A stretch of DNA of 64,000 nt from Treponema rectale (lineage in GTDB: Bacteria; Spirochaetota; Spirochaetia; Treponematales; Treponemataceae). The translations under genes and the position numbers were made by a program. Positions within the stretch are counted from its first letter, which is position 1; every line of letters begins with the position of its first letter. The notes below the pieces were generated by a model. The model saw nothing but the letters and a program-made list of their open reading frames with translations. It had not been told where the DNA came from and did not search any database. Shown here in pieces: positions 35,406 through 43,767 of this stretch. The stretch is taken from assembly GCF_014202035.1 (NCBI RefSeq), contig NZ_JACHFR010000003.1, positions 186,001-250,000 of the forward strand. The letters run 5' to 3'.

Positions 35406-37208
35406 TCAGGCCAGGTTTGAATCGGCTTTCTGCAGCAGCGCCCGTTCCCATTCAAGAAGGCTTGCTTCCGTCTGAGGACGATCTCCCTTTACGTCGCACA
35501 GTACTCTGAATACTTTTTCCGTTCCGCTGGGCCTCATCCATATAAAGGCTACAGGATTTCCGCTTTTGTCCTTAAACAGAACCTTAAGACCTCCGTTGCC
35601 GTTGTTCCATTCTGTGGCATTCCGGGTTTCTTTTGTGCCGTTGGTGGTGATACATTCATAACCTGCAATGGAATACTTTTCTAAAAGTTCCTGTTTCCTT
35701 GCATTCCATTCCTGCATGAATATTTTCTGGAATCTGAGTTTCAGGTGCCCCTTGTCTTCTGTCTTTACGTCAAGAACTGCCCGCTTTTCGCTTACTCCTG
35801 TAGTTGAATACTTAGGAAGGGTTTCAATTACATCAGAGAGGGTAAAGTCAGGCTTGTACTTGTTTTCCTGTCCCGACAGCCTGCACCATAAGTGAAAGAT
35901 TCCTTCCTGAACACGGCCTTTTTTGTTTACCGTGTCCCGGATGCAGAGAAGCTTTACTGCTGCAAAAACAGTTGCGACCGGATCCCTTACGCAGGACGGC
36001 CAGGTGATGTTTCCTCCGTTTGAGCCTTCTCCTAAAATTCTGACGATGAAGCCTTCATTCCGCTTTTCCCGTGCAAGATTTACGACGTTTGCTTCTCCTA
36101 CTTCTCCACGGAATACCTTTGCATCAAAGACTTTGCATATTTCTTCTATTCTCATGGAAGTCGGACAGTTTACTGCCACTGCAAGTTTTTTTGTCTTAGG
36201 ATTTTTCCAGTATTCAAAGGCCAGTTCAGCCATAACGCACAGGGCAAATACTTCCTGGGCTGCAATTGGAACGGCTTTATCCTGTTTTTCATTCCAGTAG
36301 ACCATATTTCCCCTGTCTCCGTCGCAGTCAGGCATATAGCCGAGAAGAGCTGCCGGGTTTCCGCTTTTCTGAAGTTCATTCATTTTTTCTGCGCACCATA
36401 CAAGGTTTTCAGGTTCAGGAATTATTTCATGAACGATTTCACCTGGTTTAGCATTTATGGCTGTAAATCCCAGTGAACATTTCTGTACGAAGCTGCTGTC
36501 TATAGAAAGGGAACGGGCGCTTCCGTTCATGTCACAGACTATGGAAAGGGGGTTGTATTTTACGCATTCTTTCAGCAGAGAAAAGAATTCTTCCTGCTGT
36601 TTTTCTTTTTCCGTACCTGTTATTACCGTTTTAATGAATTTTTCATAGCTGGAAACGGCGAGTTTTTTAAATTCTTTGCTTTCCGTAAGTACTTTTGCAT
36701 ATTTTTTTTCATCAGTCAGGTTAAGCAGTTCTTCTGCATGGGGCTGGCAGTTTACGGTAAGAAGCTTTGACTTAAAGTCTTCCGCCAGAAGTTTTGCCTG
36801 TGATGCTTCCAGTACTCCTCCGTCATTCATTCCGAATTTTATTCCGTTGTGTCCTATGGGATTATGGCTTGCACTTATATAGATAAATCCGTCTGCATTT
36901 TTTGAATAGGCCATTATCTCCGGAGCTGCGGTAATGCCCAGATACTGGATTTTTACTTTATGGTACAGCATTGCCTTTATCATTGCCGTGGCCATCTGGT
37001 TACCGGTAGGACGGCTGTCCCTTCCCAGTACAATGACTGGTTTTGTTTTGCGGGTTTTATTCTGAACGTAGTTTACGAAAGACTCTGCTATAAGGGCACA
37101 TAAAAATGTGTTTGTTTCTCCGATGTTTTCTCCAGAATCAAACTGGTCTCCTGATTCTGCAAATACTTTGCGCCAGCCTGATGCTGACAAAATCATATTG
37201 TGTTCCAT
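35406..37208 (-). CDS. Second alpha-D-phosphohexomutase (PGM/PMM superfamily)
   Basis: A 600-residue protein with the serine loop ISASHNPIGHNG (Ser114), metal loop MPDCDGDRGNM and phosphate loop RPSGTEKVFRVL. It is clearly in the phosphoglucomutase/phosphomannomutase superfamily but diverges from the 26346 protein, with DCDGD instead of DPDAD and a long middle insertion. The substrate (glucose, mannose or glucosamine phosphate) cannot be decided from sequence. A conserved treponemal paralogue is my best description. It is divergent from mnmA. Confidence 0.85.
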   Translation of the reverse strand: MEHNMILSASGWRKVFAESGDQFDSGENIGETNTFLCALIAESFVNYVQNKTRKTKPVIVLGRDSRPTGNQMATAMIKAMLYHKVKIQYLGITAAPEIMAYSKNADGFIYISASHNPIGHNGIKFGMNDGGVLEASQAKLLAEDFKSKLLTVNCQPHAEELLNLTDEKKYAKVLTESKEFKKLAVSSYEKFIKTVITGTEKEKQQEEFFSLLKECVKYNPLSIVCDMNGSARSLSIDSSFVQKCSLGFTAINAKPGEIVHEIIPEPENLVWCAEKMNELQKSGNPAALLGYMPDCDGDRGNMVYWNEKQDKAVPIAAQEVFALCVMAELAFEYWKNPKTKKLAVAVNCPTSMRIEEICKVFDAKVFRGEVGEANVVNLAREKRNEGFIVRILGEGSNGGNITWPSCVRDPVATVFAAVKLLCIRDTVNKKGRVQEGIFHLWCRLSGQENKYKPDFTLSDVIETLPKYSTTGVSEKRAVLDVKTEDKGHLKLRFQKIFMQEWNARKQELLEKYSIAGYECITTNGTKETRNATEWNNGNGGLKVLFKDKSGNPVAFIWMRPSGTEKVFRVLCDVKGDRPQTEASLLEWERALLQKADSNLA

Positions 37209-37303
37209 AGTTTTTCAATTATACCGATTTTTTGTCATAAGTTCCATAAATTAAGGCGTCAGCCGTATTTATTAAAATTGAGTTTTCCTATAGATTGTTT
37301 CTT

Positions 37304-38512
37304 ATGGAATATGAAGAACTTAAACAGCCTGAAGCAGGTGATGTAGTTGTTGTCGGTCTCAGTGGCGGTGTAGATTCAACCGTTACTGCAAAACTTCTGA
37401 AAGAAAGGGGATGCCGTGTCATAGGTGTAACCATGTCATTGTGGAAAAATGACATGCCCCAGCTCCCTGAGGAAGTAAAGCTTCATGACAGCTGCTATGG
37501 TCCCGGTGAAGAAGGTGATATAGAAGAGTGCCGCACTTTCTGTAATGAGCAGGGAATAGAGTATCATGTCATTGACGTGAAGGATGAATATCAGAAGGAA
37601 GTTCTGGATTATTTTAAGGCAGAATACCGTTCCGGAAGAACTCCTAATCCATGTATCAGATGCAACCGTTTTATAAAATTCGGTGCCCTTCTGGCAGGAA
37701 TTTCAAAACTTGGCATTGAATATGATTATTTCTGTACGGGGCATTATGCAAAGACAGTACGGCCTCTTGAAGCAATCCGTACTGTTTACGGAAGTGATGC
37801 TGCAGATATTCCTGAAGGACAGTCCCGTCCTGTTCAGATTGCCGTTGCAATGGATATTTCCAAGGATCAGGCATATTTCCTTCACAGAATTCCTTCTTCT
37901 GTTCTGGAGAAAGTCCGTTTTCCTTTAAGCGGATATACAAAAAAAGAAGTGTTTCAGATGGCCCGTGACTGGAATCTTAAGGCTGCTGCCCGGGAAGAAA
38001 GTCAGGACTTCATGCCTCAGCCTTTTATTGATGTGCTTTTTTCAGACAAACCTTCCGTTCCGGGAGATTTTATAGACAGGGACGGACATGTTCTTGGACG
38101 TCATCGCGGAATAGAGCATTATACTGTTGGTCAGAGAAAAGGTCTGGGAATAAGTTCCGTACGCCCTCTTTATGTTGCAGAAATTGATGAAAAGGAAAAT
38201 AAAATTGTTCTGGGACATGATGATGAACTGTTCTCTTCTGAGTTGATTGCGGAAGATCTTGTATGGGCCGGCAATTATAATCCTCTGTGTGCTTTTGAGG
38301 CTATGGTAAAAATAAGGCTTGCTTCCCGTCCCGTAAAGGCAAGGGTTGAGCCTTACGTTCCTGCTGATTTAGAAAACTTCAAGACTCCCTGCTGCAGGGT
38401 AGTGTTCGAAGAAAAGCAGAGGGCTGTAGCTCCGGGGCAGTCAGTTGTATTTTACAGTGACGGTGTTACTCTGGGCGGAGGCATTATCGCCCGTGCTTTA
38501 AGAATCCAGTAG
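37304..38512 (+). CDS. mnmA: tRNA-specific 2-thiouridylase MnmA, variant lacking the second Cys
   Basis: Starts at ATG 37304 (an in-frame TTG at 37295 is unlikely); no Shine-Dalgarno is visible. The PP-loop is GLSGGVDST (SGGVDS 20-25). The TPNPCIRCN motif contains Cys117 and Cys120; the latter matches catalytic Cys102 of E. coli. The second sulfur-carrying Cys (in ESTGIC) is replaced: here the block is ESQDFMPQP, with Met. GIEHYTVGQRKGLGIS and the C-terminal beta barrel are present. It thiolates U34 of Lys, Glu and Gln tRNAs. The DSCYGPGEEGDIEE segment after strand 2 is typical of this subgroup. Confidence 0.9.
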   Translation: MEYEELKQPEAGDVVVVGLSGGVDSTVTAKLLKERGCRVIGVTMSLWKNDMPQLPEEVKLHDSCYGPGEEGDIEECRTFCNEQGIEYHVIDVKDEYQKEVLDYFKAEYRSGRTPNPCIRCNRFIKFGALLAGISKLGIEYDYFCTGHYAKTVRPLEAIRTVYGSDAADIPEGQSRPVQIAVAMDISKDQAYFLHRIPSSVLEKVRFPLSGYTKKEVFQMARDWNLKAAAREESQDFMPQPFIDVLFSDKPSVPGDFIDRDGHVLGRHRGIEHYTVGQRKGLGISSVRPLYVAEIDEKENKIVLGHDDELFSSELIAEDLVWAGNYNPLCAFEAMVKIRLASRPVKARVEPYVPADLENFKTPCCRVVFEEKQRAVAPGQSVVFYSDGVTLGGGIIARALRIQ

Positions 38513-38517
38513 TAAAA

Positions 38518-39393
38518 TCAGTAAATATCCAGGGGGAAAAAGTAATTCTTATTCTCCCTGAGTATGTTTGTGATTGTAATTCCTACCGTGTTTTTTCCCG
38601 GTGTCAGCGGAATGCGTGCCAGAAGTTCCTTTGTTGAATCAGGATACAGTTCCTCTACGGAATAGTTTTTGTTTCCGCTGGTACAGAGTTTTCCGTTTTT
38701 TTCACACAGGGTTTCAAACTGAATGTGCTCTACTGCAGCTCCGTTTATGGAAACTGTTGTCTTTGCAGGAACAGCAGTTTTCTGTCTGTCTTTGTAAATG
38801 CTGTAGGTTCCGGACGGAAGCCTTTTTTCCGTTAAAGGATTGTGGTATATGCCGTTGTCATCCTTCAGGGTAATGTTTGTGGCATAAAGCGGCAGTTCAG
38901 TTCCTGTACGGGGCATTGGAATGCGGGGATTTACAGCGTTTGAGTTTTTTGTATCTAGTACCTGGAATTCAAGGCAGCTGAGGCCTTCCTGCCAGCCTGA
39001 GTTTCCGCTTTTTCCGATAAAAGTTCCCGGTTCTACTTTCTGCGGAAGGTCTTTCTGTAAACTGTCTTCATCAAGATTGCCGTAAATGCACATAAGGTCG
39101 TCATCGTGGGCAATGAATACTGCATTTCCCAGGGTAGATTCAAACCAGCCGTAGTCATTTGTGTGTTCCCTGACTGTAAGCAGGAGTTCACCGTTCTGTA
39201 CTGCTTTTATGTCTGAAATATCGTTAAAAATAAGTGAAGTGCTTATTGTTCCGCCTCTGAGCTGACCGAAGTAAGAAAAAAAAGAATCTGCGGCCGTTTC
39301 ATTCTGAGGCCAGTCAAAGGAAGAAAATTCTCCGAATACACCTGATGCTGCAAAACCGGCTGTAAGAACTGCCATTGATATTATTTTTTTCAT
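38518..39393 (-). CDS. Secreted M23/LytM-like protein without zinc ligands
   Basis: A 291-residue protein with a signal peptide (cleavage near VFG-EF). The LytM-like core is recognisable from GNAVFIAHDDDLMCIYGNLDEDSL, KVEPGTFIGKSGNSG and LSCLEFQVLD. In active M23 enzymes the last block is HLHFE, and an HxxxD lies earlier; both are absent. It is probably a non-catalytic periplasmic protein acting on the cell wall or divisome, followed by a C-terminal beta domain of unknown role. It lies just downstream of the membrane-anchored propeller gene at 39417, and the two probably form an operon. Confidence 0.75.
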   Translation of the reverse strand: MKKIISMAVLTAGFAASGVFGEFSSFDWPQNETAADSFFSYFGQLRGGTISTSLIFNDISDIKAVQNGELLLTVREHTNDYGWFESTLGNAVFIAHDDDLMCIYGNLDEDSLQKDLPQKVEPGTFIGKSGNSGWQEGLSCLEFQVLDTKNSNAVNPRIPMPRTGTELPLYATNITLKDDNGIYHNPLTEKRLPSGTYSIYKDRQKTAVPAKTTVSINGAAVEHIQFETLCEKNGKLCTSGNKNYSVEELYPDSTKELLARIPLTPGKNTVGITITNILRENKNYFFPLDIY

Positions 39394-39416
39394 AGTATTC
39401 CGCCTGTCTGTACTGT

Positions 39417-40481
39417 TTATTTTTTAGAAACTGTAAGTCTTGAAATCTTACTGTTTCTTCCGATGTAGAAATTTTTGCCCCGCACCTGAATGAATGCGCA
39501 TTCTGCTTCAAAGGAGAACTGTGAAGCGATATGGTTGTATTTTTCAAGAACGGTAACCGTGTATTTGCTGTCATTTTTACTGAGTACAAATACAAGGGAC
39601 TCAGAAGAAGATTCTTCAATTTGAATTACTCTTCCATTTATAGGAAGATGATAGGATTTTTCATCATCGTAGCTGTATACTCCGAGATGGTCTTTGTAGC
39701 TGTAGTAGACAGCCCTGTCATTGAGGGAGTATTTTACGATTACCTGTTCGGAGGATTCTGTTTCAAGATATTCATGAAAAACGATGCGGCTGTGTCCTTT
39801 GTCTTTTTTTGCCGTTACGAACCTCTGTCTGTCCCGTCCGCTGATGCATGAAACTGAGTTTCCGTCAGAAGAGATTCCTGCTCCTAAAATTATCTCATGC
39901 CTGCTTCCCTTTGGAGAAAACCTGTGGTTTACAGAACCGTCATTGTTGAAGGAAATGAGGGTGCCGTCTGCATAGCCTGCTACTGTTCCGCCTTTACTTG
40001 AACTGAAGGCTGTGATTGGAGCGTAGTTTTCAAATTTCCAGAGAGCTTTTCCGTCGGAACCGCATTTAACAAAAGAGGTGCCTCCCGGAAGAAAAACATA
40101 TATCCGGTCTTTGTCAAAAAAAGGAAATCCAGAAAGTTCTATTGTTCCAGCTTTTGTGCCGTCTGCATTAAAAAAATCTGCAGAATTATTGTTGGTTCCG
40201 AATGCTGCATAATAAGAATCAGAAACTGCTGCTTTATATGGAAAAGGTATGTTGCGGACGATTGATCCGTCTTCTGTAAAATATCCTATGTTCTGTCCGA
40301 GCTTGAAGGGAATCAGCTCTTTTTTCTCAGTTTGAGCGGTTTCGTTTACATGAAAAATATCCTGTGTCCATTCAGGTATCAGATGAAGTTCTTTTCCCAG
40401 CGGCCGCATGGCGAATATTATGTAAAGTACGCAGAATGCCGTTACGCCGATGATGATTTTATTTTTATTTGATGGTTTCAT
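39417..40481 (-). CDS. Membrane-anchored beta-propeller protein of unknown function
   Basis: A 354-residue protein: a short cytoplasmic N-terminus, one TM helix (~residues 9-25), then repeated beta-blade patterns (VAGYADGTLISFNNDGSVNHRF, VKCGSDGKALWKFEN, GYFTEDGSIVRNI) of the WD/PQQ-like type. Probably an inner-membrane-anchored periplasmic propeller used as a scaffold. Upstream of the degenerate M23-like gene, which hints at a role in envelope assembly, though BamB-like function cannot be claimed. Confidence 0.6.
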   Translation of the reverse strand: MKPSNKNKIIIGVTAFCVLYIIFAMRPLGKELHLIPEWTQDIFHVNETAQTEKKELIPFKLGQNIGYFTEDGSIVRNIPFPYKAAVSDSYYAAFGTNNNSADFFNADGTKAGTIELSGFPFFDKDRIYVFLPGGTSFVKCGSDGKALWKFENYAPITAFSSSKGGTVAGYADGTLISFNNDGSVNHRFSPKGSRHEIILGAGISSDGNSVSCISGRDRQRFVTAKKDKGHSRIVFHEYLETESSEQVIVKYSLNDRAVYYSYKDHLGVYSYDDEKSYHLPINGRVIQIEESSSESLVFVLSKNDSKYTVTVLEKYNHIASQFSFEAECAFIQVRGKNFYIGRNSKISRLTVSKK

Positions 40482-40565
40482 GTGTCTGATATTAGTTTAT
40501 AATTGTAAAAAAGAAAAGTTCTATATTATAAACGGATATTTTTTTATTCTTAACAGATGTAAACA

Positions 40566-40594
40566 TTGACAAAAAACCGTAAAGTTTGCAAAAT
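40566..40594 (+). promoter_or_regulatory. Promoter of the HTH-EIIA fusion gene
   Basis: Perfect TTGACA (40566-40571), 17-bp spacer, CAAAAT (40589-40594), then GAGGAA and the ATG at 40628. Confidence 0.65.
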
Positions 40595-40627
40595 ACGACA
40601 GACAAAAAAATTGAGGAAAATAATATT

Positions 40628-41266
40628 ATGGAAGATGATATTCTTACTATAGAAGAAGTTGCAAAATATCTTCGTGTAAGCGAACGTACTGTTTATGACT
40701 GGGCTCAGAAAGGCGAAATTCCAAGCGGAAAGATTGGAACTGTATGGCGCTTTAAGAAAGCAGAAATCGAGCACTGGGTAAATCAGCGGCTTTCCGGTTC
40801 TGCCCGTCCGGAAGGAGAAATTAAAGTAAAGAATATTCTTTCTCCTGAACGTATTGTTTTTCTTAATCACGTTACAAAGCATGATGCTCTGGTTGAACTT
40901 TCAGATAATCTTGCTACTGCTCCTCAGATAAAGGACGGTAAGGAACTTCAGGCAGAAATCCTGAAGAGGGAAGATCTTGTTTCTACTGCAATCGGAAGGG
41001 GAATTGCCATTCCTCACGTAAGGCTCTCAAGTATAACTGATCTTGTGGTAAGCCTGGGTATCTCAAAATGTGACATCATGGATTTTTCAGCCCTTGACGA
41101 TGTTCCGGTACGGATTGTTCTTATGATCGGAGCTGCCTATAACCAGCATAATTATTATCTTCAGACGCTGGCTTATTTTACGTCAAAACTTAAGGATCCT
41201 GCACTTAGGGAAGCTCTCCTGAAATCAGAGGATCCTGTAGAAGTTTATAACCTGCTTACAAAATAA
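40628..41266 (+). CDS. Excisionase-type HTH fused to PTS EIIA (PtsN-like)
   Basis: Start ATG 40628 is fixed by GAGGAA about 9 nt upstream. The 212-residue protein joins an N-terminal helix-turn-helix (residues ~5-52: LTIEEVAKYLRVSERTVYDW, ending in FKKAEIEHWV, the excisionase/MerR-like pattern) to a C-terminal EIIA/PtsN domain (residues ~66-210) with the phosphorylatable His130 in GRGIAIPHVR. It is probably a DNA-binding regulator controlled by phosphorylation, in a group with a reduced PTS. The donor (HPr/EI) is not in this window. A similar HTH-EIIA architecture is known in spirochaetes. Confidence 0.88.
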   Translation: MEDDILTIEEVAKYLRVSERTVYDWAQKGEIPSGKIGTVWRFKKAEIEHWVNQRLSGSARPEGEIKVKNILSPERIVFLNHVTKHDALVELSDNLATAPQIKDGKELQAEILKREDLVSTAIGRGIAIPHVRLSSITDLVVSLGISKCDIMDFSALDDVPVRIVLMIGAAYNQHNYYLQTLAYFTSKLKDPALREALLKSEDPVEVYNLLTK

Positions 41267-41289
41267 GTTTTCTCAGAAAATATCTTAAC

Positions 41290-42444
41290 CTAATAGAACA
41301 GAACCGGAATCCACTGTGACTGGTCTGTCATGTCGGAGGCTATTTTTCCCCATGAAAGGTCTTTTGCAGTTGTTTCTCCGGTAAGGTATTTTTTCTCACC
41401 TAAACTAAATCCGAATCCCGGGTGGTCTGAAACAAGACCCGCAACGGCATGATTGAATGAGGGGCTGACAAAAAGACAGCAGTCCATGTTCATTCCGTTC
41501 AGTAAAACGCACAGCAGCATTGCCCTTGTATCACAGTCACAGCCTTCTCCTGTCAAAGCCGCCGGAAGGGATGTAAAGTCAGCTTCGTTTTTTTCCCTTG
41601 AATATTCAAATCCCTGGGTCCAGTTAAGCAGTTTCTGTGCAAGATCGGTATTGTCGTTGCAGAATGGAGCCAGTTCTTTATAGATGTCGTAGGCAGGCTT
41701 TAGGAGCCTGGAACAGGAATCTCTGTAAATCATCCTGTAGTATCTCTGCCATGCCAGCTGCCATGCAGGGGAGGACTGATAGCAGAGAAGGGTGAAGTAT
41801 TCTCTTTTTACAAGATAGTCTGCAGCTTCCATGTCGGTGGCATTCAGAATGGTTTTTATTTCAATTCCTTCTATATTTATGTCTGTTTCTTCGGTTTCTT
41901 CTGATTTAGGGTAGGCAAAGGCTGTCATGGCTCCGCATTCAAGACTGTTGTCTGCGCTTACGTAAAGGCTGTCCATAAAACTTCCCATGAAGGATGCGGT
42001 GTTTTCAAAGTTTTCTGAAGAACTCCAGATTAGGTATACGAAGGTTCCCTGACTGTCAGGAAGTGTTGTGCTTATTGCGAAACCTGAAGACTGAATGCCG
42101 AGCATGTTTCCTTCAAAGATGCTCATGGCAGAAATGCCTTCTCCCCAGTTGAAGTCGCCGGTTTGAGCAGAAAGTGAAAATTTTGTCATTATGTCCGTAA
42201 GAGCTTCTCTGTTGGAAGAAAAGCGGCCTTCCGGATAAATTCTTATGATTGCCGTGACAGGAACTACGGACGAAGAAAGCATGAAGTATTTTCCGTTTTC
42301 TCCGGTTTCTTTTACTCCGAATCCTTCCGGCAGATCCATGTAAACGGATGGTTTAAGGCCGGTGAAGTATGTTTTTCCGCAGAAAGCCGGGAGTGCAGTT
42401 AAAAGTATAAACAGAAACACGATTGTTCTTTTCATTCTTGTCAT
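41290..42444 (-). CDS. Secreted transglutaminase-like protein
   Basis: A 384-residue protein with a signal peptide (cleavage near AFC-GK). ATG 42444 is favoured by AGAGG 7 nt upstream. The N-terminal ~190 residues are beta-rich. The C-terminal domain has the papain-like Cys/His arrangement GEGCDCDTRAMLLCVLLNGM and FNHAVAGL, close to the GDCDDKALLLAALLR pattern of bacterial transglutaminase-like cysteine proteases. The third-residue Asp is not obvious (YLTGETT). Envelope peptidase or a non-enzymatic remnant are both possible. It is divergent from the pseudouridine synthase gene with only 31 bp between. Confidence 0.62.
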   Translation of the reverse strand: MTRMKRTIVFLFILLTALPAFCGKTYFTGLKPSVYMDLPEGFGVKETGENGKYFMLSSSVVPVTAIIRIYPEGRFSSNREALTDIMTKFSLSAQTGDFNWGEGISAMSIFEGNMLGIQSSGFAISTTLPDSQGTFVYLIWSSSENFENTASFMGSFMDSLYVSADNSLECGAMTAFAYPKSEETEETDINIEGIEIKTILNATDMEAADYLVKREYFTLLCYQSSPAWQLAWQRYYRMIYRDSCSRLLKPAYDIYKELAPFCNDNTDLAQKLLNWTQGFEYSREKNEADFTSLPAALTGEGCDCDTRAMLLCVLLNGMNMDCCLFVSPSFNHAVAGLVSDHPGFGFSLGEKKYLTGETTAKDLSWGKIASDMTDQSQWIPVLFY

Positions 42445-42467
42445 CAGTAAACCTCTTTATATATAAT
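42438..42467 (+). promoter_or_regulatory. Promoter placing transcription start at the pseudouridine synthase ATG
   Basis: TTGTCA (42438-42443), 18-bp spacer, perfect TATAAT (42462-42467). ATG 42476 is 8 nt further on, with no Shine-Dalgarno, so a leaderless mRNA is likely. The promoter overlaps the start of the divergent 42444 gene. Confidence 0.65.
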
Positions 42468-42475
42468 ATCGGCAC

Positions 42476-43141
42476 ATGAAAGATTTTCCAGTAATTTTTG
42501 AAAATGATGAAATCCTTGTAGTCAACAAACCCTGCGGAACTGCGGTTCAGGGAGGAAAGGGAATAGCTCATCCTCTTGATGATGAACTTTCAGCCCGTTT
42601 AGGCTATAGAATTCATCTGGTACACCGCCTGGATAAAGAAACTTCCGGTCTCCTTATAGTGGCAAAGAATCCTGCTGCTGCTTCGAAATGGACTTCATTA
42701 ATAGGAACAAAGGAAGTTAAAAAAGAATACATGTGTGTTTGCTGCGGTGAGGTAATCTGCAACGGAAAGCCTTCCCGAAAAGGAAAACTGGTTTCTAAAG
42801 TGGAGGCTCACGGCAGAATCCAGAATGCGGAACTTTTTTTTGAAGTAGTAAAATCGACTGAAATTAAGGTTCCTGAATCGGATGTCAGTATAAAATTAAA
42901 CCTTGTTCATATAACATTGGGAACCGGCCGCATGCATCAGATCAGGATTCAGATGGCAAAAAGCGGTGCTCCTCTGGCTGCAGATGACCAGCATGGAAAT
43001 TTCAAGATGAATAAACTGCTGAGAAAAGCCGGAATAAAAAAACTCCAGCTTGCCTGTGTCCGGCTTACTCTTCCTGTTGATGGAAAGCAGCTGCTTCTTC
43101 AGGCAGATTTGCCGGAACATTTCTATAAGTTTTCAGATTGA
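42476..43141 (+). CDS. RluA-family pseudouridine synthase
   Basis: A 221-residue enzyme with the family signature HRLDKETSGLLI (residues 50-61, catalytic Asp53), the N-terminal ENDEILVVNKPCG strand and TLGTGRMHQIRIQMA near the C-terminus. It lacks an S4 domain, so it resembles RluA/TruC/RluC-type catalytic cores; the RNA target (23S rRNA or tRNA) cannot be told. It appears to be translated from a leaderless transcript. Confidence 0.9.
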   Translation: MKDFPVIFENDEILVVNKPCGTAVQGGKGIAHPLDDELSARLGYRIHLVHRLDKETSGLLIVAKNPAAASKWTSLIGTKEVKKEYMCVCCGEVICNGKPSRKGKLVSKVEAHGRIQNAELFFEVVKSTEIKVPESDVSIKLNLVHITLGTGRMHQIRIQMAKSGAPLAADDQHGNFKMNKLLRKAGIKKLQLACVRLTLPVDGKQLLLQADLPEHFYKFSD

Positions 43142-43154
43142 TTTTTTACTGGAG

Positions 43155-43183
43155 TTGACATACTTTCTTCTAAATGTTAAGGT
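43155..43183 (+). promoter_or_regulatory. Promoter of the rimP-nusA-infB operon
   Basis: Perfect TTGACA (43155-43160), 17-bp spacer, TAAGGT (43178-43183). A 6-bp inverted repeat ATGTTA/TAACAT flanks the -10 box (43174-43192). The next gene starts at 43274, with an intrinsic terminator in between. Confidence 0.65.
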
Positions 43184-43210
43184 AAGTAACATTTTAATAA
43201 ACTTTAAAGT

Positions 43211-43238
43211 GGAGCCCGAAAAAACGGCTCCTTTTTTT
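43211..43238 (+). terminator. Terminator/attenuator in the leader of rimP-nusA-infB
   Basis: GGAGCC (43211-43216) pairs with GGCTCC (43226-43231), the loop having a CG/CG closing pair, then seven Ts. Only 35 bp separate it from rimP, too few for another promoter of this type, so operon transcription from 43155 must pass through it. Confidence 0.8.
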
Positions 43239-43273
43239 TAGTTTAATCACCACAGATGTTGCAGAGGTAAGGT

Positions 43274-43756
43274 TTGGAGTATATTTCACCTGAAAAAAAT
43301 CCCTATTATAAGGAAAGCGCAGAGTGCGTTTTGTCAGCAGGTTTTGTTCTTGTTGAACTTCAGGTAGTACCGCAGAACGGTAATATTCATGTTACGGCAG
43401 TTATCTCGCCGTCAGATCCAAAAAAAGACATTGGTGTTGCAGACTGTTCTAAAGTGCATCATCTTTTAGGCCCGAAAATCCTTGAACTTTTGCAGAATAA
43501 CGGTTCAGACGTAACGGAAGATAACCTCTACATGGAAGTATGTTCTCCGGGGCTTGACCGTAATATAAAGAATGCCTGGGAATTTTCAGTTTTTGCAGGC
43601 AGAAAAATCCGTGTCTGGGATAAGAATGTCAGTGACTGGGTGGCAGGAACTCTTCTTTCTTCCGACGAAAATCAACTTGTTTTGGAATCAGAGGACGGAA
43701 CAAAAAAATCCGTTTCCTATGTAGATATTGCTAAGGCAAAATTTTTTAATTTATAA
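43274..43756 (+). CDS. rimP: Ribosome maturation factor RimP
   Basis: A 160-residue protein starting at TTG (43274), chosen because AGAGG lies about 6 nt upstream and no ATG gives the family N-terminus. Two RimP domains: the N-terminal alpha/beta part (VLVELQVVPQNGNIHVTAVIS, DCSKVHHLLGPKI, YMEVCSPGLDR) and a C-terminal Sm-like beta barrel (FAGRKIRVWD, GTLLSSDENQLVLESEDG). SPGLDR is the family motif. It helps assemble the 30S subunit. A TTG start suggests low translation. First gene of the nusA operon, 12 bp before nusA. Confidence 0.92.
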   Translation: MEYISPEKNPYYKESAECVLSAGFVLVELQVVPQNGNIHVTAVISPSDPKKDIGVADCSKVHHLLGPKILELLQNNGSDVTEDNLYMEVCSPGLDRNIKNAWEFSVFAGRKIRVWDKNVSDWVAGTLLSSDENQLVLESEDGTKKSVSYVDIAKAKFFNL

Positions 43757-43767
43757 GGGGGCTTGAT

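Noticed and set aside
38518-39393. Called as an active M23 peptidase at first sight
   Set aside because: HxxxD and HxH zinc motifs are absent, so only a LytM-like fold is claimed.
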